NCBI GenBank assembly: GCA_902628365.1
Contig: CACOMW010000001.1
Span: 1-64,000, forward strand
Length of the DNA: 64,000 bases
Reading direction: 5' to 3'
From: an uncultured Marinoscillum sp.
Lineage (GTDB): Bacteria; Bacteroidota; Bacteroidia; Cytophagales; MED-G16
Shown here: piece by piece, positions 21,919 through 33,203 of the stretch
Position numbering within the stretch: the stretch's first letter is position 1
Layout: each line of letters starts with the position of its first letter
The notes under the pieces: model-generated
Database searches by the model: none
What the model was told of the DNA's origin: nothing
What the model saw: only the letters and a program-made list of their open reading frames with translations
Program-made: the position numbers and the translations under genes

Positions 21919-23073
21919 ATGACTAAAAAAGAAAAAATAATAGTCTTTGATACTACTCTGCGGGATGGAGAACAAGTTCCTGGGTGTCAGCTTAATTCAA
22001 AAGAAAAAGTTGAGATTGCTAAAGATCTAGAGGACCTTGGAGTGGATGTTTTAGAAGCTGGTTTTCCAATTTCAAGCCCTGGAGATTTTAATTCTATTGT
22101 AGAAATTTCTAAAAACGTAAAAAAAACTATTATTTGTGCACTTAGTAGAGCAGTTGTAATGGATATTGATATGGCCAATTTATCTCTTAAGGATGCTAAA
22201 AGAAAAAGACTTCATACTGGAATTGGTGCTTCAGATATTCATATTAAATATAAATTTAAATCTACAAGAGAGAAAGTATTAGAACAAGCTGTTTCAGCTG
22301 TAAAATATGCTAGAAAATACTTTGATGATATTGAATTTTATCCTGAAGACGCTGGAAGGGCTGATCAAGATTTTTTATCTAAAATGGTTGAAGAAGTAAT
22401 CAAAGCAGGTGTTACTGTAATAAATATAGCTGATACAACAGGGTATAATTTACCTGATATGTATGGTGAAAAAATTAAATTTTTAAAAAACAATGTTCCT
22501 AATATTGATAAAGCTACAATTTCAGTTCATTGTCATAATGATTTGGGATTAGCTACAGCTAATTCAATTGCAGGATTACAAAATGGTGCTCGACAAGTTG
22601 AAGTCACGATGAATGGTATAGGAGAAAGAGCTGGAAATACTTCTCTTGAGGAAGTAGTAATGGCTCTTCATGCTCATAAACATTTAAATTTCAGAACCGG
22701 TATAAACACAAAAAAAATTGTTCCATTAAGTAAAAAAGTTAGTAAACTAATGAATATGCCTGTGCAGAGAAATAAAGCAATAGTGGGAGCAAATGCTTTT
22801 GCGCATTCATCTGGAATACATCAAGATGGTTTTCTTAAACACAGAGAAACGTATGAAATTATAGATCCTGAAGTTGTAGGGGTTGATTCTTCTTCAATTG
22901 ACTTAACTGCCAGAAGTGGAAGAGCAGCATTATCTCATAGACTTTCTTTATTGGGTATTACACTAAGTAAAATTGAGTTGGAAACACTTTACACTAAATT
23001 TCTTGAGATGGCAGACAAAAAGAAATTAGTTCATGATGAAGATTTATATGAATTAGTTAAGAAAAAAAAATAA
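21919..23073 (+). CDS. leuA: 2-isopropylmalate synthase, catalytic-domain-only form
   Basis: '[16 protein letters not shown]', '[39 protein letters not shown]'; 384 aa. Confidence 0.92.
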   Translation: MTKKEKIIVFDTTLRDGEQVPGCQLNSKEKVEIAKDLEDLGVDVLEAGFPISSPGDFNSIVEISKNVKKTIICALSRAVVMDIDMANLSLKDAKRKRLHTGIGASDIHIKYKFKSTREKVLEQAVSAVKYARKYFDDIEFYPEDAGRADQDFLSKMVEEVIKAGVTVINIADTTGYNLPDMYGEKIKFLKNNVPNIDKATISVHCHNDLGLATANSIAGLQNGARQVEVTMNGIGERAGNTSLEEVVMALHAHKHLNFRTGINTKKIVPLSKKVSKLMNMPVQRNKAIVGANAFAHSSGIHQDGFLKHRETYEIIDPEVVGVDSSSIDLTARSGRAALSHRLSLLGITLSKIELETLYTKFLEMADKKKLVHDEDLYELVKKKK

Positions 23074-23082
23074 TTCATTAAT

Positions 23083-24480
23083 ATGAATCACCCTAAAACC
23101 TTATTTGATAAAGTATGGGAAGCTCATGTAGTAGACGAAATTCCTGATGGTCCTAGTATTTTATATATTGATAAACATTTAATTCATGAGGTAACTAGTC
23201 CCCAAGCTTTTTTAGGTTTAAGAAAAAGAGGACTTAAGGTTTTTAGGCCTGAAAAAACTATTGCAACTGCTGATCACAATGTTCCGACATTAAATCAACA
23301 TTTACCAATTAAAGAAGAATTATCGAGAAATCAACTAAACCAACTTACAAAAAACTGTAAAGATTTTGGAATAGAATTATATGGACTTGGTCATAAATAT
23401 CAAGGAATAGTTCATGTTATTGGTCCAGAACTTGGAATAACTCAACCAGGGATGACTATTGTATGTGGAGATAGTCATACTTCAACTCATGGAGCATTTG
23501 GTTCCATTGCTTTTGGAATAGGTACAAGTGAGGTAGAGATGGTATTAGCATCTCAATGTTTACTTCAAAAAAAACCTAAAACCATGTTGATTGAAATAAA
23601 TGGAGAATTACAAAAAGGAGTTTATTCTAAAGATATAATATTATATATTATTTCAAAAATTTCTTCTTCAGGTGGAACAGGCTATTTTGTAGAATATTCT
23701 GGTTCTACAATTTCTTCTCTATCAATGGAAGCTAGAATGACGATTTGTAATATGAGTATTGAAATGGGTGCTAGAGGAGGTATGATTGCTCCTGATCAAA
23801 AAACTTTTGATTATGTTGAAAATAAAAAATTTTCACCTGATGGTATTGATTTTGATAATAAAGTAAAGTATTGGAAAAGTTTGGTTTCTGATAGTAATGC
23901 TAAATATGATAAGGTTTTAAAATTTGATGCTAAAGATATTGAACCCATGATAACATATGGAACAAATCCTGGAATGGGAATGAAAATAAGAGATAAAATA
24001 CCTGAATTACCAATGGAGGGATCTAAAGATTCATTTGATAAATCTTTGAACTATATGGGTTTAAAATCTGGAACTCATTTATTAAACAAAAAAATAGATT
24101 ATGTTTTTATAGGTAGTTGTACCAATTCAAGAATGGAGGATTTAAGAATAGCAGCGAAATTTATTGATGGAAAACAAAAAGCATCTGGTGTTAGTGCATG
24201 GGTAATTCCTGGTTCAAAGCAGGTTGAAAAAATGGCAAAAGAGGAAGGAATAGATAAGATTTTTAAAAATGCAGGTTTTGAATTTAGACAACCAGGTTGT
24301 TCTGCTTGTCTTGCAATGAATGATGATAAAATACCAAAAAATAAATTTTGTGTTTCCACTTCAAATAGAAATTTTGAAGGAAGACAAGGTCCAGGTTCAA
24401 GAACAATGTTAGCTAGCCCTTTAACTGCTGCTGCCACAGCAGTAAATGGATATGTAACGGATGTTAGAGATTATATTTAA
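23083..24480 (+). CDS. leuC: 3-isopropylmalate dehydratase large subunit
   Basis: '[32 protein letters not shown]', '[12 protein letters not shown]', '[10 protein letters not shown]'. Confidence 0.96.
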   Translation: MNHPKTLFDKVWEAHVVDEIPDGPSILYIDKHLIHEVTSPQAFLGLRKRGLKVFRPEKTIATADHNVPTLNQHLPIKEELSRNQLNQLTKNCKDFGIELYGLGHKYQGIVHVIGPELGITQPGMTIVCGDSHTSTHGAFGSIAFGIGTSEVEMVLASQCLLQKKPKTMLIEINGELQKGVYSKDIILYIISKISSSGGTGYFVEYSGSTISSLSMEARMTICNMSIEMGARGGMIAPDQKTFDYVENKKFSPDGIDFDNKVKYWKSLVSDSNAKYDKVLKFDAKDIEPMITYGTNPGMGMKIRDKIPELPMEGSKDSFDKSLNYMGLKSGTHLLNKKIDYVFIGSCTNSRMEDLRIAAKFIDGKQKASGVSAWVIPGSKQVEKMAKEEGIDKIFKNAGFEFRQPGCSACLAMNDDKIPKNKFCVSTSNRNFEGRQGPGSRTMLASPLTAAATAVNGYVTDVRDYI

Positions 24481-24482
24481 TT

Positions 24483-25073
24483 ATGGAAAAATTTAATAAT
24501 ATTTTATCTAAGGCAACACCGATTCATATTGAGAATATTGATACAGATCAAATTATACCAGCAAGATTTTTGAAAGCTGTTTCCAGAGAGGGTTTTGGAG
24601 ACAATTTATTTAGAGATTGGAGATATGACAACATGAATAATCCCATTGAAGATTTTATATTAAATAGAGCTGATAAAACAAATAAAATATTAGTGGCTGG
24701 AAGAAATTTTGGATGTGGTTCAAGTAGAGAGCATGCTGCATGGGCGATCTATGATTTTGGATTTAGGGTAGTAGTGAGTAGTTTTTTTGCAGATATATTC
24801 AATAATAATGCATTAAATAACGGTTTATTAACTATAAAATTAAATGAAAAATCTTTAAGTAAAGTTTTTGAACTAATCAGAGAAAATGAAAAAATTGAAT
24901 TTAATGTTGATTTGGAGAATCAAGTTTTTTTTACTAATAATGGATCATTCAATGAGTCATTTAGTATTAACAGTTTCAATAAAACATGCCTGATTAATGG
25001 ATATGATAGCATCGATTATTTGAATAGTAAGAAAGATTCAATATTACAGTTTGAAAAATTAAATAAATTATGA
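24483..25073 (+). CDS. leuD: 3-isopropylmalate dehydratase small subunit
   Basis: 'IDTDQIIPARFLK', 'AGRNFGCGSSREHAAWAI'. Confidence 0.95.
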   Translation: MEKFNNILSKATPIHIENIDTDQIIPARFLKAVSREGFGDNLFRDWRYDNMNNPIEDFILNRADKTNKILVAGRNFGCGSSREHAAWAIYDFGFRVVVSSFFADIFNNNALNNGLLTIKLNEKSLSKVFELIRENEKIEFNVDLENQVFFTNNGSFNESFSINSFNKTCLINGYDSIDYLNSKKDSILQFEKLNKL

Positions 25074-26140
25074 TAAAGAATATTGCTGTATTAGAAGGAG
25101 ACGGTATAGGCCCGGAGGTAATGAAAGAAGCTATAAAAGTTTTGAATATTATTTCTAAAAAAAGTTCGTTAAAATTTAGTTATTCTAATGCTCTAGTTGG
25201 GGCTTCAGCAATAAATAAAAAAGGAAATCCTTTTCCAAAAGATACAAAAGATATTTGTAAATCATCCGATGCAATTTTATTTGGCGCAATAGGGGATCCA
25301 AAATACGATAATGATCCAAAAGCTAAAATAAGGCCAGAGGATGGATTATTAGAAATGAGGAAATTTTTAGGTTTGTATGCAAATATAAGGCCTGTAAAAA
25401 CTTATAAATCTTTAATTGAATATTCTCCTTTAAAAAATAAGATTTTAAAAAATGTAGATTTTATTGTTTTCAGGGAGCTTACTGGTGGAATTTATTTTGG
25501 TAAAAAAGGAATTTTAGATGATGGTAATAAAGCATTTGATACTTGTGTTTATAATAAAAGTGAAATTGAAAGAATTGCTGTTTTAGCATTTGATGAAGCT
25601 TTGAAAAGAAACAAAAAGCTTACACTAGTAGATAAAGCTAATGTATTATCAACATCAAGATTGTGGAGAGAAGTTATTCAGAATATTTCTAAAAATTATT
25701 CAAATGTGAAAGTTGATTATTTATTTGTTGACAATGCAGCAATGAAAATAATATCTAATCCTTCTGATTTTGATGTTATTTTGACAGAGAATATGTTTGG
25801 AGATATAATTACAGATGAAGCTTCAGTAATAACTGGTTCACTTGGAATGTTACCATCTGCTTCAGTTGGAAAAGATATCAGTTTGTTTGAACCAATACAT
25901 GGTTCTTACCCGCAAGCAGCTGGAAAAAATATTGCAAATCCAATGGCAATGATTTTATCTTCAGCTATGATGATTGGTCATTCATTTAATATGAGTTTTG
26001 AAGAAAGAATTATTAATAGAGCAGTTAATGATGCTTTAAACAAAGGCATAGTTACAGAAGATATTAACAAAAATAAATTTTATAAAACCAATGAGGTTGG
26101 AGATTGGATAGCAAATAGAGTTCATCAATTGATTAACTAA
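25070..26140 (+). CDS. leuB: 3-isopropylmalate dehydrogenase
   Basis: 'VLEGDGIGPEVMKEA', 'FRELTGGIYFG', 'DNAAMKI', 'EPIHGSYPQAAGKNIANP'; start overlaps leuD stop. Confidence 0.96.
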   Translation: MIKNIAVLEGDGIGPEVMKEAIKVLNIISKKSSLKFSYSNALVGASAINKKGNPFPKDTKDICKSSDAILFGAIGDPKYDNDPKAKIRPEDGLLEMRKFLGLYANIRPVKTYKSLIEYSPLKNKILKNVDFIVFRELTGGIYFGKKGILDDGNKAFDTCVYNKSEIERIAVLAFDEALKRNKKLTLVDKANVLSTSRLWREVIQNISKNYSNVKVDYLFVDNAAMKIISNPSDFDVILTENMFGDIITDEASVITGSLGMLPSASVGKDISLFEPIHGSYPQAAGKNIANPMAMILSSAMMIGHSFNMSFEERIINRAVNDALNKGIVTEDINKNKFYKTNEVGDWIANRVHQLIN

Positions 26141-26144
26141 TTTT

Positions 26145-27641
26145 ATGCTAAAAGTTTTATCTTCATCAAACCTTAAAAGTCTTGATTTAAAGACTATTGA
26201 AAATAAGAAAATTTCCTCTTTGATGTTAATGAAAAGAGCCTGCGAGAGGTTTATAAAATGGTTTATATCAAAATTTTCTCAATCAAATAAAATACAAATT
26301 TTTTGTGGTTTTGGAAATAATGGAGGTGATGCCTTACTTATATCAAATATGCTTTATGATAGAGGATATAATGTAAAAGTTTTTATTTTAAATAATAAAG
26401 ATAAAATATCTAAAGACTGTTTGATTCAGTTAAATAATTTAAATAAGAAAATTCCTATTTATGATATAAATCAAAATATGATTTCTGAAATTAAAGATTC
26501 AGAAATTATAATAGATGGCTTATTTGGATATGGTTTATCTAGAAAGCTAGAAAATCCTTGTGGTGATTTGATGAAGCACTTAAATAATTTAAAAGGTAAA
26601 AAAATTTCTATTGATGTTCCTTCTGGCATTTCTTCTGACAAAGTTTATGGTAATGTATTTTTTAATTCTGACTATGTATTTACATTCCAAACACCTAAGT
26701 TATCTTTCTTTTTCCCTGAATATTTAAACCTTATTGGTAAAGTTGTAATAAAAGATATTGGTTTAGACAAAAATGCTTTAGATAAGCTATTGCCCTTAGC
26801 ATCAGTAATTGAAAAAAGTGATATAAAAAAAAATATAATAAGCAGAAGTTTAATTTCTCATAAGGGAACTTTTGGACACGGCCTTATTATATCAGGTAGC
26901 AAAGGTAAAATGGGAGCTTGTGTCATGTCATGTAAAGCTTCATTGAAATCTGGAATAGGCTTACTTTCAGTTTATATTCCAAAAATTGGTGAATCAATAA
27001 TTCAAACTTCAGTCCCAGAAGCAATGGTTATTACTGATAAAGAAAAAGATTATATATCTTCAATCCCTAAATTGGAAGTTTTTAATTCAATTGGTTTAGG
27101 TCCAGGAATAGGTCTTAAGAAGGATACTGAAAAAGCTATTATAAAATTAATTAAAGTAGCTAAAATACCATTGGTTGTAGATGCTGATGCAATAAATATT
27201 ATATCAAAAAATAAAAATATTTTAAAATTTCTACCTGAAGGCTCTATATTAACTCCACATCCAAAAGAATTTAAAAGATTAATGGGGACTTATAAAGATT
27301 CTAATCAAAGAATAGAATTACAAAAAAAACTTAGTAAAAAATTTAAATTAAATATTCTAATAAAAGGTCCTTTTTCTATGATGACTGATATTAATGGTAA
27401 TTTATTTATTAATTCAACCGGAAATCCAGGAATGGCAACAGGAGGAAGTGGAGATGTATTAACAGGAATTATTACTGGTTTAATTGGTAGAGGCTATAAA
27501 CCCTTTAATGCAATGATAATGGGTGTGTATATACATGGATTATCCGGGGATATTTCAAAAAAAAAATTAGGTGAAGAATCTTTAATGGCAACAGATCTAA
27601 TTGACACTTTACCAAAAGCATTCAAAAAAATAGATAATTGA
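26145..27641 (+). CDS. nnr: Bifunctional NAD(P)H-hydrate epimerase / ADP-dependent dehydratase
   Basis: N-terminal 'FCGFGNNGGDALLISNML' (YjeF_N) and C-terminal 'ILTPHPKEFKRLMG', 'NSTGNPGMATGGSGDVLTGIITGLI' (carbohydrate-kinase-like). Confidence 0.92.
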   Translation: MLKVLSSSNLKSLDLKTIENKKISSLMLMKRACERFIKWFISKFSQSNKIQIFCGFGNNGGDALLISNMLYDRGYNVKVFILNNKDKISKDCLIQLNNLNKKIPIYDINQNMISEIKDSEIIIDGLFGYGLSRKLENPCGDLMKHLNNLKGKKISIDVPSGISSDKVYGNVFFNSDYVFTFQTPKLSFFFPEYLNLIGKVVIKDIGLDKNALDKLLPLASVIEKSDIKKNIISRSLISHKGTFGHGLIISGSKGKMGACVMSCKASLKSGIGLLSVYIPKIGESIIQTSVPEAMVITDKEKDYISSIPKLEVFNSIGLGPGIGLKKDTEKAIIKLIKVAKIPLVVDADAINIISKNKNILKFLPEGSILTPHPKEFKRLMGTYKDSNQRIELQKKLSKKFKLNILIKGPFSMMTDINGNLFINSTGNPGMATGGSGDVLTGIITGLIGRGYKPFNAMIMGVYIHGLSGDISKKKLGEESLMATDLIDTLPKAFKKIDN

Positions 27642-27678
27642 TCTTTTTTATCTAATTTTATAATTAATTAATTTTTTT

Positions 27679-28005
27679 TTGATGAGAAAAATTTTTTTAT
27701 TGTTTATATCATTTTTATTTCCTGTCCTAGTAAATGCTCAGGAACTTAATAATGAATTTAAGTTTGATATTTACCCAAACCCTGCTTCTGAATTTATAAT
27801 ACTAGAATCAAACACAAAAAATATTAAAGAATTTAATTTTCAAATTCACAGTATAATAGGTAATAAAATCAATGTTTCTAGTAATATTATTTCAAATAAT
27901 AAAATTAAATTTTCAGTAAAAGAAATATCTAATGGATATTATTTTGTAATTGTAGCTAATGATAAATCGAAATATAAAAAAGCTTTGAAATTTCTCAAAA
28001 AATAA
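27679..28005 (+). CDS. Small secreted protein: signal peptide plus T9SS type-A-like C-terminal domain
   Basis: 'MRKIFLLFISFLFPVLVNAQE' leader; 'FDIYPNPASEFIILES...NGYYFVIVANDKSKYKKALKFLK' is CTD-like. Confidence 0.75.
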   Translation: MMRKIFLLFISFLFPVLVNAQELNNEFKFDIYPNPASEFIILESNTKNIKEFNFQIHSIIGNKINVSSNIISNNKIKFSVKEISNGYYFVIVANDKSKYKKALKFLKK

Positions 28006-28011
28006 TAATAT

Positions 28012-30957
28012 CTAATTTTTATAGTGTTTTTCAAATAATTCATTGTACTTGCTTGCAAGGTCATATTGACCATCTTTATTGTATGCTCTTGCTAGTGCAT
28101 TCAAAGAAACTAAATTTCTCTGAATTTGATATTTATTATTAATATTATTATTCATAAGATATTCTAACATTTGATCTGATCTTTTGCTAGTAATTTCTGC
28201 AATATTATTAGCTATTTCATCTTCACCCATTGATAAAAGCATCTCAACTTTTTGAACAGAAAAATGATCATAATTTACTGCTTTGTCAGGTATTAATTCT
28301 AAACATGTTTTTATTACATTTTTCGCTTTTTCAGTTTCTCCGTTTTTAATTAATTCTGAGGCAAGTGTATTAAATGTTGCTCTGTAATTCAATACAAACC
28401 CTCTATGATCTTCAGAATAATATGTCTTTTCATTATCTAATTCTCTCCAATAAAATTTATTGATCATATTATCATACATTATATTGGTATTAATGAAGTT
28501 TTTAGATGTATTTGGATTAACTAGAGGTAATAGTCTATAAGCAAGTCCTTCTTGAATAACATTTCTTTTGAAATTTAGATTTGTACCATTTAATGAAGTA
28601 TTATTAAAATAAATTGGTCTTTCCCAGTTGTTTGAATTAATAAAATCTAAAATTGCTAAATCTTTTTTTTCTAAACCACCTTTATTGTCTTTTAAATTTA
28701 TAATCAATCTATTAACTAAATATTTTAAAAATTGTTGAGGAATTATTTTTTTTAGATTTGGGTTGTTTGTGTCAATATCTAGATATAATGATTTGGATGG
28801 AAGAATATTATAATTACTTAAAGATGCAGGTACTTGAATTCCTTTATTTTCAGATTTTATAAGATTAAGATATGCATTTAAATTAATTGAAGCATCATTA
28901 ATTTTAGGATTATTAATATAAGGTAAATAGTCGTTAAGACCTCCCTGCTGATAGTTTTCATTTGTAAGTAGAAATTTTAGTTTTTCTGATTTATTTTTTT
29001 TGCTTCTCATTTGGTCAATATACCAATCTGTATTAAAATAACTTAAAACAATAACTCTTACATCAGTACGAAAACCTTCTACTTCTTGTACATACCATAA
29101 AGGAAATGTATCGTTATCACCTCCGGTGAATAATATTGAATTTGGAGCACATGATGCAAGTAAATTTTTAGCAGAATCGACAGATAAATATCTATTTGAT
29201 CGGTCATGATCATCCCAATTTTCAATACATAAGATTATTGGACTGATTATTCCAAAAAATATAGAGATCAATAGACTGATTTTGTTGTTTTTTAAAATTG
29301 AAGAGAAAATTGAAAAAATAGATAAAACTCCAATACCAATCCAAATTGAAAATGCATAATAGGAACCTGCATAAATATAATCTCTTTCTCTTGGTTCAGA
29401 TGGTGGACTATTTAAATATATTACAAGCGCTACTCCAGTAAGAATAAATAAGGCCATTACAACTGAAAAGTTTTTTTTGTCTTTAAAGTAATGGAAAAAA
29501 AGACCCATCAAAGCTAAAATTAGTGGAATCATATAATAATTATTTCTTGCTTTGTTATTAAGAATTTCATCAGGTACATCTTTAAATTTATCATTAATAC
29601 TTAACCAATTTGCGTCTTGAATATCTGATTCCCTTCCTGAAAAATTCCACAATAGATATCTTAAATACATATGACCTATTTGATACTTAAACATGAACTC
29701 CAAATTGTCTGAAAAATTTGGTTTTTCATTTTGACTTAACCCTACAATTTCTCTATATCTTTCTTTATGATTTGGGTTTGATCCACTGTACATTCTAGGG
29801 AATATTGTTGTTCTTTTAGGATCATATACATAACTAAAACTTTTTTCTTTTATTTCATATTTTTCTTTTCCACGTTTGTAAACTATTTTTTCTTGTTTTT
29901 GATCTATCACCTCTGCGTCATAATATTGTCCGTGGAATAGAGGTCTATTCCCATACTGCTCTCTTTTTAAATAAGAGATGAAACTCAAGATATTTTCGGG
30001 ATTATTTTCATCAATTGGAGGATTAAAGCTTGACCGAATTAATACTAAAGAATATGATGAATAACCAATTAGTATAAAACTTAAGGCAATCAAAGATGTG
30101 TTTAACCAAACAATTTGTTTTTGTTGAGAATAAATAATAGAATATACTAATCCTAAAAATAAAGAAATTGAAAAAAATATTATTCCAGATCCAAATGGAA
30201 GGTTAAGACTATTTACAAAAAATATTTCAAAATTGCTTGCTAAAGTGGGCAATCCAGGAATAATTCCTACCATTATAAATCCAATTAAAAATGCACTAAT
30301 AATCAAAGTATAAAAAATTCCTAATAAGTTAATTTTCTTTGTTTTATGGAAATATATTATAAGTGCAAGTGCTGGAATAGTCACTAAATTTAATAAATGT
30401 ACACCTATTGATAAACCCATCATATAAGCTATTAATATTATCCATCTATTTTTTTTCTTTTCATCTTGAATATTTTCCCATTTTAATATAGCCCAAAAAA
30501 CAAAGGCAGTAAAAAAAGATGACATAGCATAAACTTCTGCCTCAACGGCTGAAAACCAAAATGAATCTGTAAAAGTATATGAAAGTGAACCTATGATACC
30601 TGATGAGATTACTAAAATATTACTATTATTATTATTAGTTTCAAAAATTTTTTTGGAAAAATGAGTTATTGTCCAAAACAGAAATAATATAGTAAAAGCA
30701 CTTGTTATAACACTAAGAAAATTAATTGCTAAAGATATTTTTTCAACATTTCCTAAAGCTAGGAAGGAAAAAATCCGACCTAATAATAAATAAAATGGAG
30801 CTCCTGGAGGATGCGGTACTTCTAATTTATAGGATACCGCGATGAACTCTCCACAATCCCAAAAACTTGCTGTATCTTCTACAGTTATAGCATAAACTAT
30901 AAAAGATATAGCAAACATAATCCATCCGGTTACATCATTTGTTCTCTTAAAATTCAA
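28012..30957 (-). CDS. DUF2723 family membrane protein (putative protein O-mannosyltransferase-like)
   Basis: N-terminal 'TASFWDCGEFIAVSYKLEVPHPPGAPFYLLLGRIFSFLA' signature; multi-TM; 'FTGGDNDTFPLWYVQEVEGFRTDVRVI'. Confidence 0.85.
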   Translation of the reverse strand: MNFKRTNDVTGWIMFAISFIVYAITVEDTASFWDCGEFIAVSYKLEVPHPPGAPFYLLLGRIFSFLALGNVEKISLAINFLSVITSAFTILFLFWTITHFSKKIFETNNNNSNILVISSGIIGSLSYTFTDSFWFSAVEAEVYAMSSFFTAFVFWAILKWENIQDEKKKNRWIILIAYMMGLSIGVHLLNLVTIPALALIIYFHKTKKINLLGIFYTLIISAFLIGFIMVGIIPGLPTLASNFEIFFVNSLNLPFGSGIIFFSISLFLGLVYSIIYSQQKQIVWLNTSLIALSFILIGYSSYSLVLIRSSFNPPIDENNPENILSFISYLKREQYGNRPLFHGQYYDAEVIDQKQEKIVYKRGKEKYEIKEKSFSYVYDPKRTTIFPRMYSGSNPNHKERYREIVGLSQNEKPNFSDNLEFMFKYQIGHMYLRYLLWNFSGRESDIQDANWLSINDKFKDVPDEILNNKARNNYYMIPLILALMGLFFHYFKDKKNFSVVMALFILTGVALVIYLNSPPSEPRERDYIYAGSYYAFSIWIGIGVLSIFSIFSSILKNNKISLLISIFFGIISPIILCIENWDDHDRSNRYLSVDSAKNLLASCAPNSILFTGGDNDTFPLWYVQEVEGFRTDVRVIVLSYFNTDWYIDQMRSKKNKSEKLKFLLTNENYQQGGLNDYLPYINNPKINDASINLNAYLNLIKSENKGIQVPASLSNYNILPSKSLYLDIDTNNPNLKKIIPQQFLKYLVNRLIINLKDNKGGLEKKDLAILDFINSNNWERPIYFNNTSLNGTNLNFKRNVIQEGLAYRLLPLVNPNTSKNFINTNIMYDNMINKFYWRELDNEKTYYSEDHRGFVLNYRATFNTLASELIKNGETEKAKNVIKTCLELIPDKAVNYDHFSVQKVEMLLSMGEDEIANNIAEITSKRSDQMLEYLMNNNINNKYQIQRNLVSLNALARAYNKDGQYDLASKYNELFEKHYKN

Positions 30958-31034
30958 TTTTTTTATTTATATGGACGAAAATAATACAAATTATATTAAT
31001 GATAATCTATTGTTTGACTTAATTTGCGAAAAAT

Positions 31035-32219
31035 ATGTTTTTTAGAAAATTTAAATCTTTTTTTTGCGTATTGATATTATTTTCATTCTTTTCAATAGAA
31101 AAAAATGTATATGCAGCAAAAGCTGATTATGATTCAATACCACTTTTATTAAATATTGATATACAGATAGAAACTACTGAAGCCATTAATTTAATGTATG
31201 ATTTTGAGTTTGAAAAATCAGATAAACAATTTAATTGGTTGATCCAAGAATATGGTTGGCACCCACTTCCATATTTTTTACTTGGATTAAGTACATGGTG
31301 GAAGATTGCTCCGGATTTAGATAATAAAAATTTAGACAATCAATTTTTATTTTTAATGGATACCTCGATAGTTTTATCTAAGAAAATTTATAATAACTAC
31401 AATAAAATAGAAGGGGCTTTTTTTTTAGCTGCATCATATGGATTTAAAGGAAGATTACTTTCTGAGAGAAAAAAATGGAGAAAAGCTGCTTTTTCAGGAA
31501 GAAATGCACTCAAATTTCTAAAAGAGGTAAAGGGTGAAGAAAATTTTATTCCAGAAATTTCCTTTGGAAATGGACTTTTTAATTATTATGCAATATGGGT
31601 AGCAGAGGAATATCCACTGCTAAAACCGATAATAAGATTATTTCCAAAAGGTGATAAGAAATTGGGAATTTCACAGTTGGACAATGCAGCGAAAAATTCT
31701 TTTTATACGAGGACTGAAGCACAATTTTTTTTAATGAAAATTTTATCTCAAGAGAATAATATTTCTAGGTCTTTTCAATTATCTAATTATTTGTCCGATC
31801 TCTTTCCAAATAATTCTATTTTTCATGGTGTTAACAATTCGCTTCTGTATAGATCAGGTAGATTTAACGAATGTGAGAAAGAATCATTAATTATAATTGA
31901 AAATTTTAAAAATAATAAGTATGGATATAAACATAATTTAGTAAGACAAGCTGCTTTTTTTTTAGGAGAAATATATAGTAGTAAATCAGAAATCGAACTA
32001 TCAAAAAAATATTATAATGAATCCATTGAAATGGCAAAAATTATTGATGCTGAAAAAATGGGTTATACTTTACATTCATACTTTTCTTTAGGAAAATATG
32101 CTTTTAATGAAAATGATTATTTTTCTGCAAAGAAATATTTTAATAAAGTTATCAAATTGACTAAAAGAAGTGAAAAAATAAATATTGATTCGCGAATCTT
32201 TATAAAAAAAATGAGGTAA
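31035..32219 (+). CDS. Secreted tetratricopeptide-like repeat protein
   Basis: N-terminal signal; helical repeats including 'YTLHSYFSLGKYAFNENDYFSAKKYFNKVIKL'. Confidence 0.6.
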   Translation: MFFRKFKSFFCVLILFSFFSIEKNVYAAKADYDSIPLLLNIDIQIETTEAINLMYDFEFEKSDKQFNWLIQEYGWHPLPYFLLGLSTWWKIAPDLDNKNLDNQFLFLMDTSIVLSKKIYNNYNKIEGAFFLAASYGFKGRLLSERKKWRKAAFSGRNALKFLKEVKGEENFIPEISFGNGLFNYYAIWVAEEYPLLKPIIRLFPKGDKKLGISQLDNAAKNSFYTRTEAQFFLMKILSQENNISRSFQLSNYLSDLFPNNSIFHGVNNSLLYRSGRFNECEKESLIIIENFKNNKYGYKHNLVRQAAFFLGEIYSSKSEIELSKKYYNESIEMAKIIDAEKMGYTLHSYFSLGKYAFNENDYFSAKKYFNKVIKLTKRSEKINIDSRIFIKKMR

Positions 32220-32289
32220 TTATATATTTCTTTATAGTATTATAATAATATTTGCCATTCAATAATTATATATAAAATACTTTAGTTTT

Positions 32290-32775
32290 ATGTCAAATAA
32301 AATACTGGACTCAAATCAAATAAATCAAAAAATTAAAAGACTTTCGTATGAGATATATGAGAATAATCTTGAAGAAAAAAAAATAATTTTATTTGGTATA
32401 AATGCTAACGGAAATATTTTGTCTCTTAGAATTAAAAAATATTTAGATGATCTGTTTTCAGCAAATGTAGAATCTTATAATCTCAATATAGATCATAATA
32501 CCACTGGATCTAATAATTTAAATTTTAAACAAGATCAATTGAATGAAAAAATTATAATTATCATTGATGATGTACTTAATTCAGGTAAAACAATTGCATA
32601 TTCAATTAATTTAATTTTACCCTTTTATCCAAAAAAAATAGAAGTAGCTGTTTTGGTAGATAGAAGCCACAAAAAATTCCCTATTCTTGCAAAGTATAGT
32701 GGTGTTAAATTAAATACAACAATAAATGAACATGTAAAAATAGATTTTAAAAAAAATGAAGGATATTTATTATGA
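32290..32775 (+). CDS. Phosphoribosyltransferase family protein (PyrR-like)
   Basis: PRPP-binding loop 'IIIIIDDVLNSGKTIAYSI' and 'VAVLVDRSHKKFPI'. Confidence 0.8.
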   Translation: MSNKILDSNQINQKIKRLSYEIYENNLEEKKIILFGINANGNILSLRIKKYLDDLFSANVESYNLNIDHNTTGSNNLNFKQDQLNEKIIIIIDDVLNSGKTIAYSINLILPFYPKKIEVAVLVDRSHKKFPILAKYSGVKLNTTINEHVKIDFKKNEGYLL

Positions 32776-33203
32776 TTTACTTAACTAGAAAAGAACATTT
32801 TAACGCAGCTCATAAACTATATAACCCATTGTGGTCAAAAGAAAAAAATTATCAAGTGTATGGAGATTGTTCTAATGAAAATTGGCATGGTCATAATTAT
32901 GAATTGTTAGTCACAATAAAAGGCTCAATCAATGATGATGACGGAATGGTTATTAACTTAAAACTTTTATCCAAAATAATTAATGATGAAATTATAAGTA
33001 AGGTTGATCATAAAAACTTGAATATAGATGTTCCTTTTTTAAAAAACAAAATCACATCCACAGAAAATGTTGTTGTAGAATTTTGGAATATTTTAGAGAA
33101 AAAAATTTCTTCTTTAGAAAATTATAAATGTTTTTTACACTGCGTTAAGCTTTATGAAACTCCAAAAAATTCAGTAGAATATTATGGTCCAGAGGGTAAA
33201 TAA
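32772..33203 (+). CDS. queD: 6-carboxytetrahydropterin synthase
   Basis: 'FNAAHKLYNP', 'WHGHNYELLVTIKG', 'VDHKNLN', 'TSTENVVVEFW'. Confidence 0.85.
   Translation: MIYLTRKEHFNAAHKLYNPLWSKEKNYQVYGDCSNENWHGHNYELLVTIKGSINDDDGMVINLKLLSKIINDEIISKVDHKNLNIDVPFLKNKITSTENVVVEFWNILEKKISSLENYKCFLHCVKLYETPKNSVEYYGPEGK

Noticed and set aside
24099-24437. 112-aa antisense ORF in leuC
   Set aside because: Fully inside a conserved gene on the opposite strand, no recognisable domain or separate signals.
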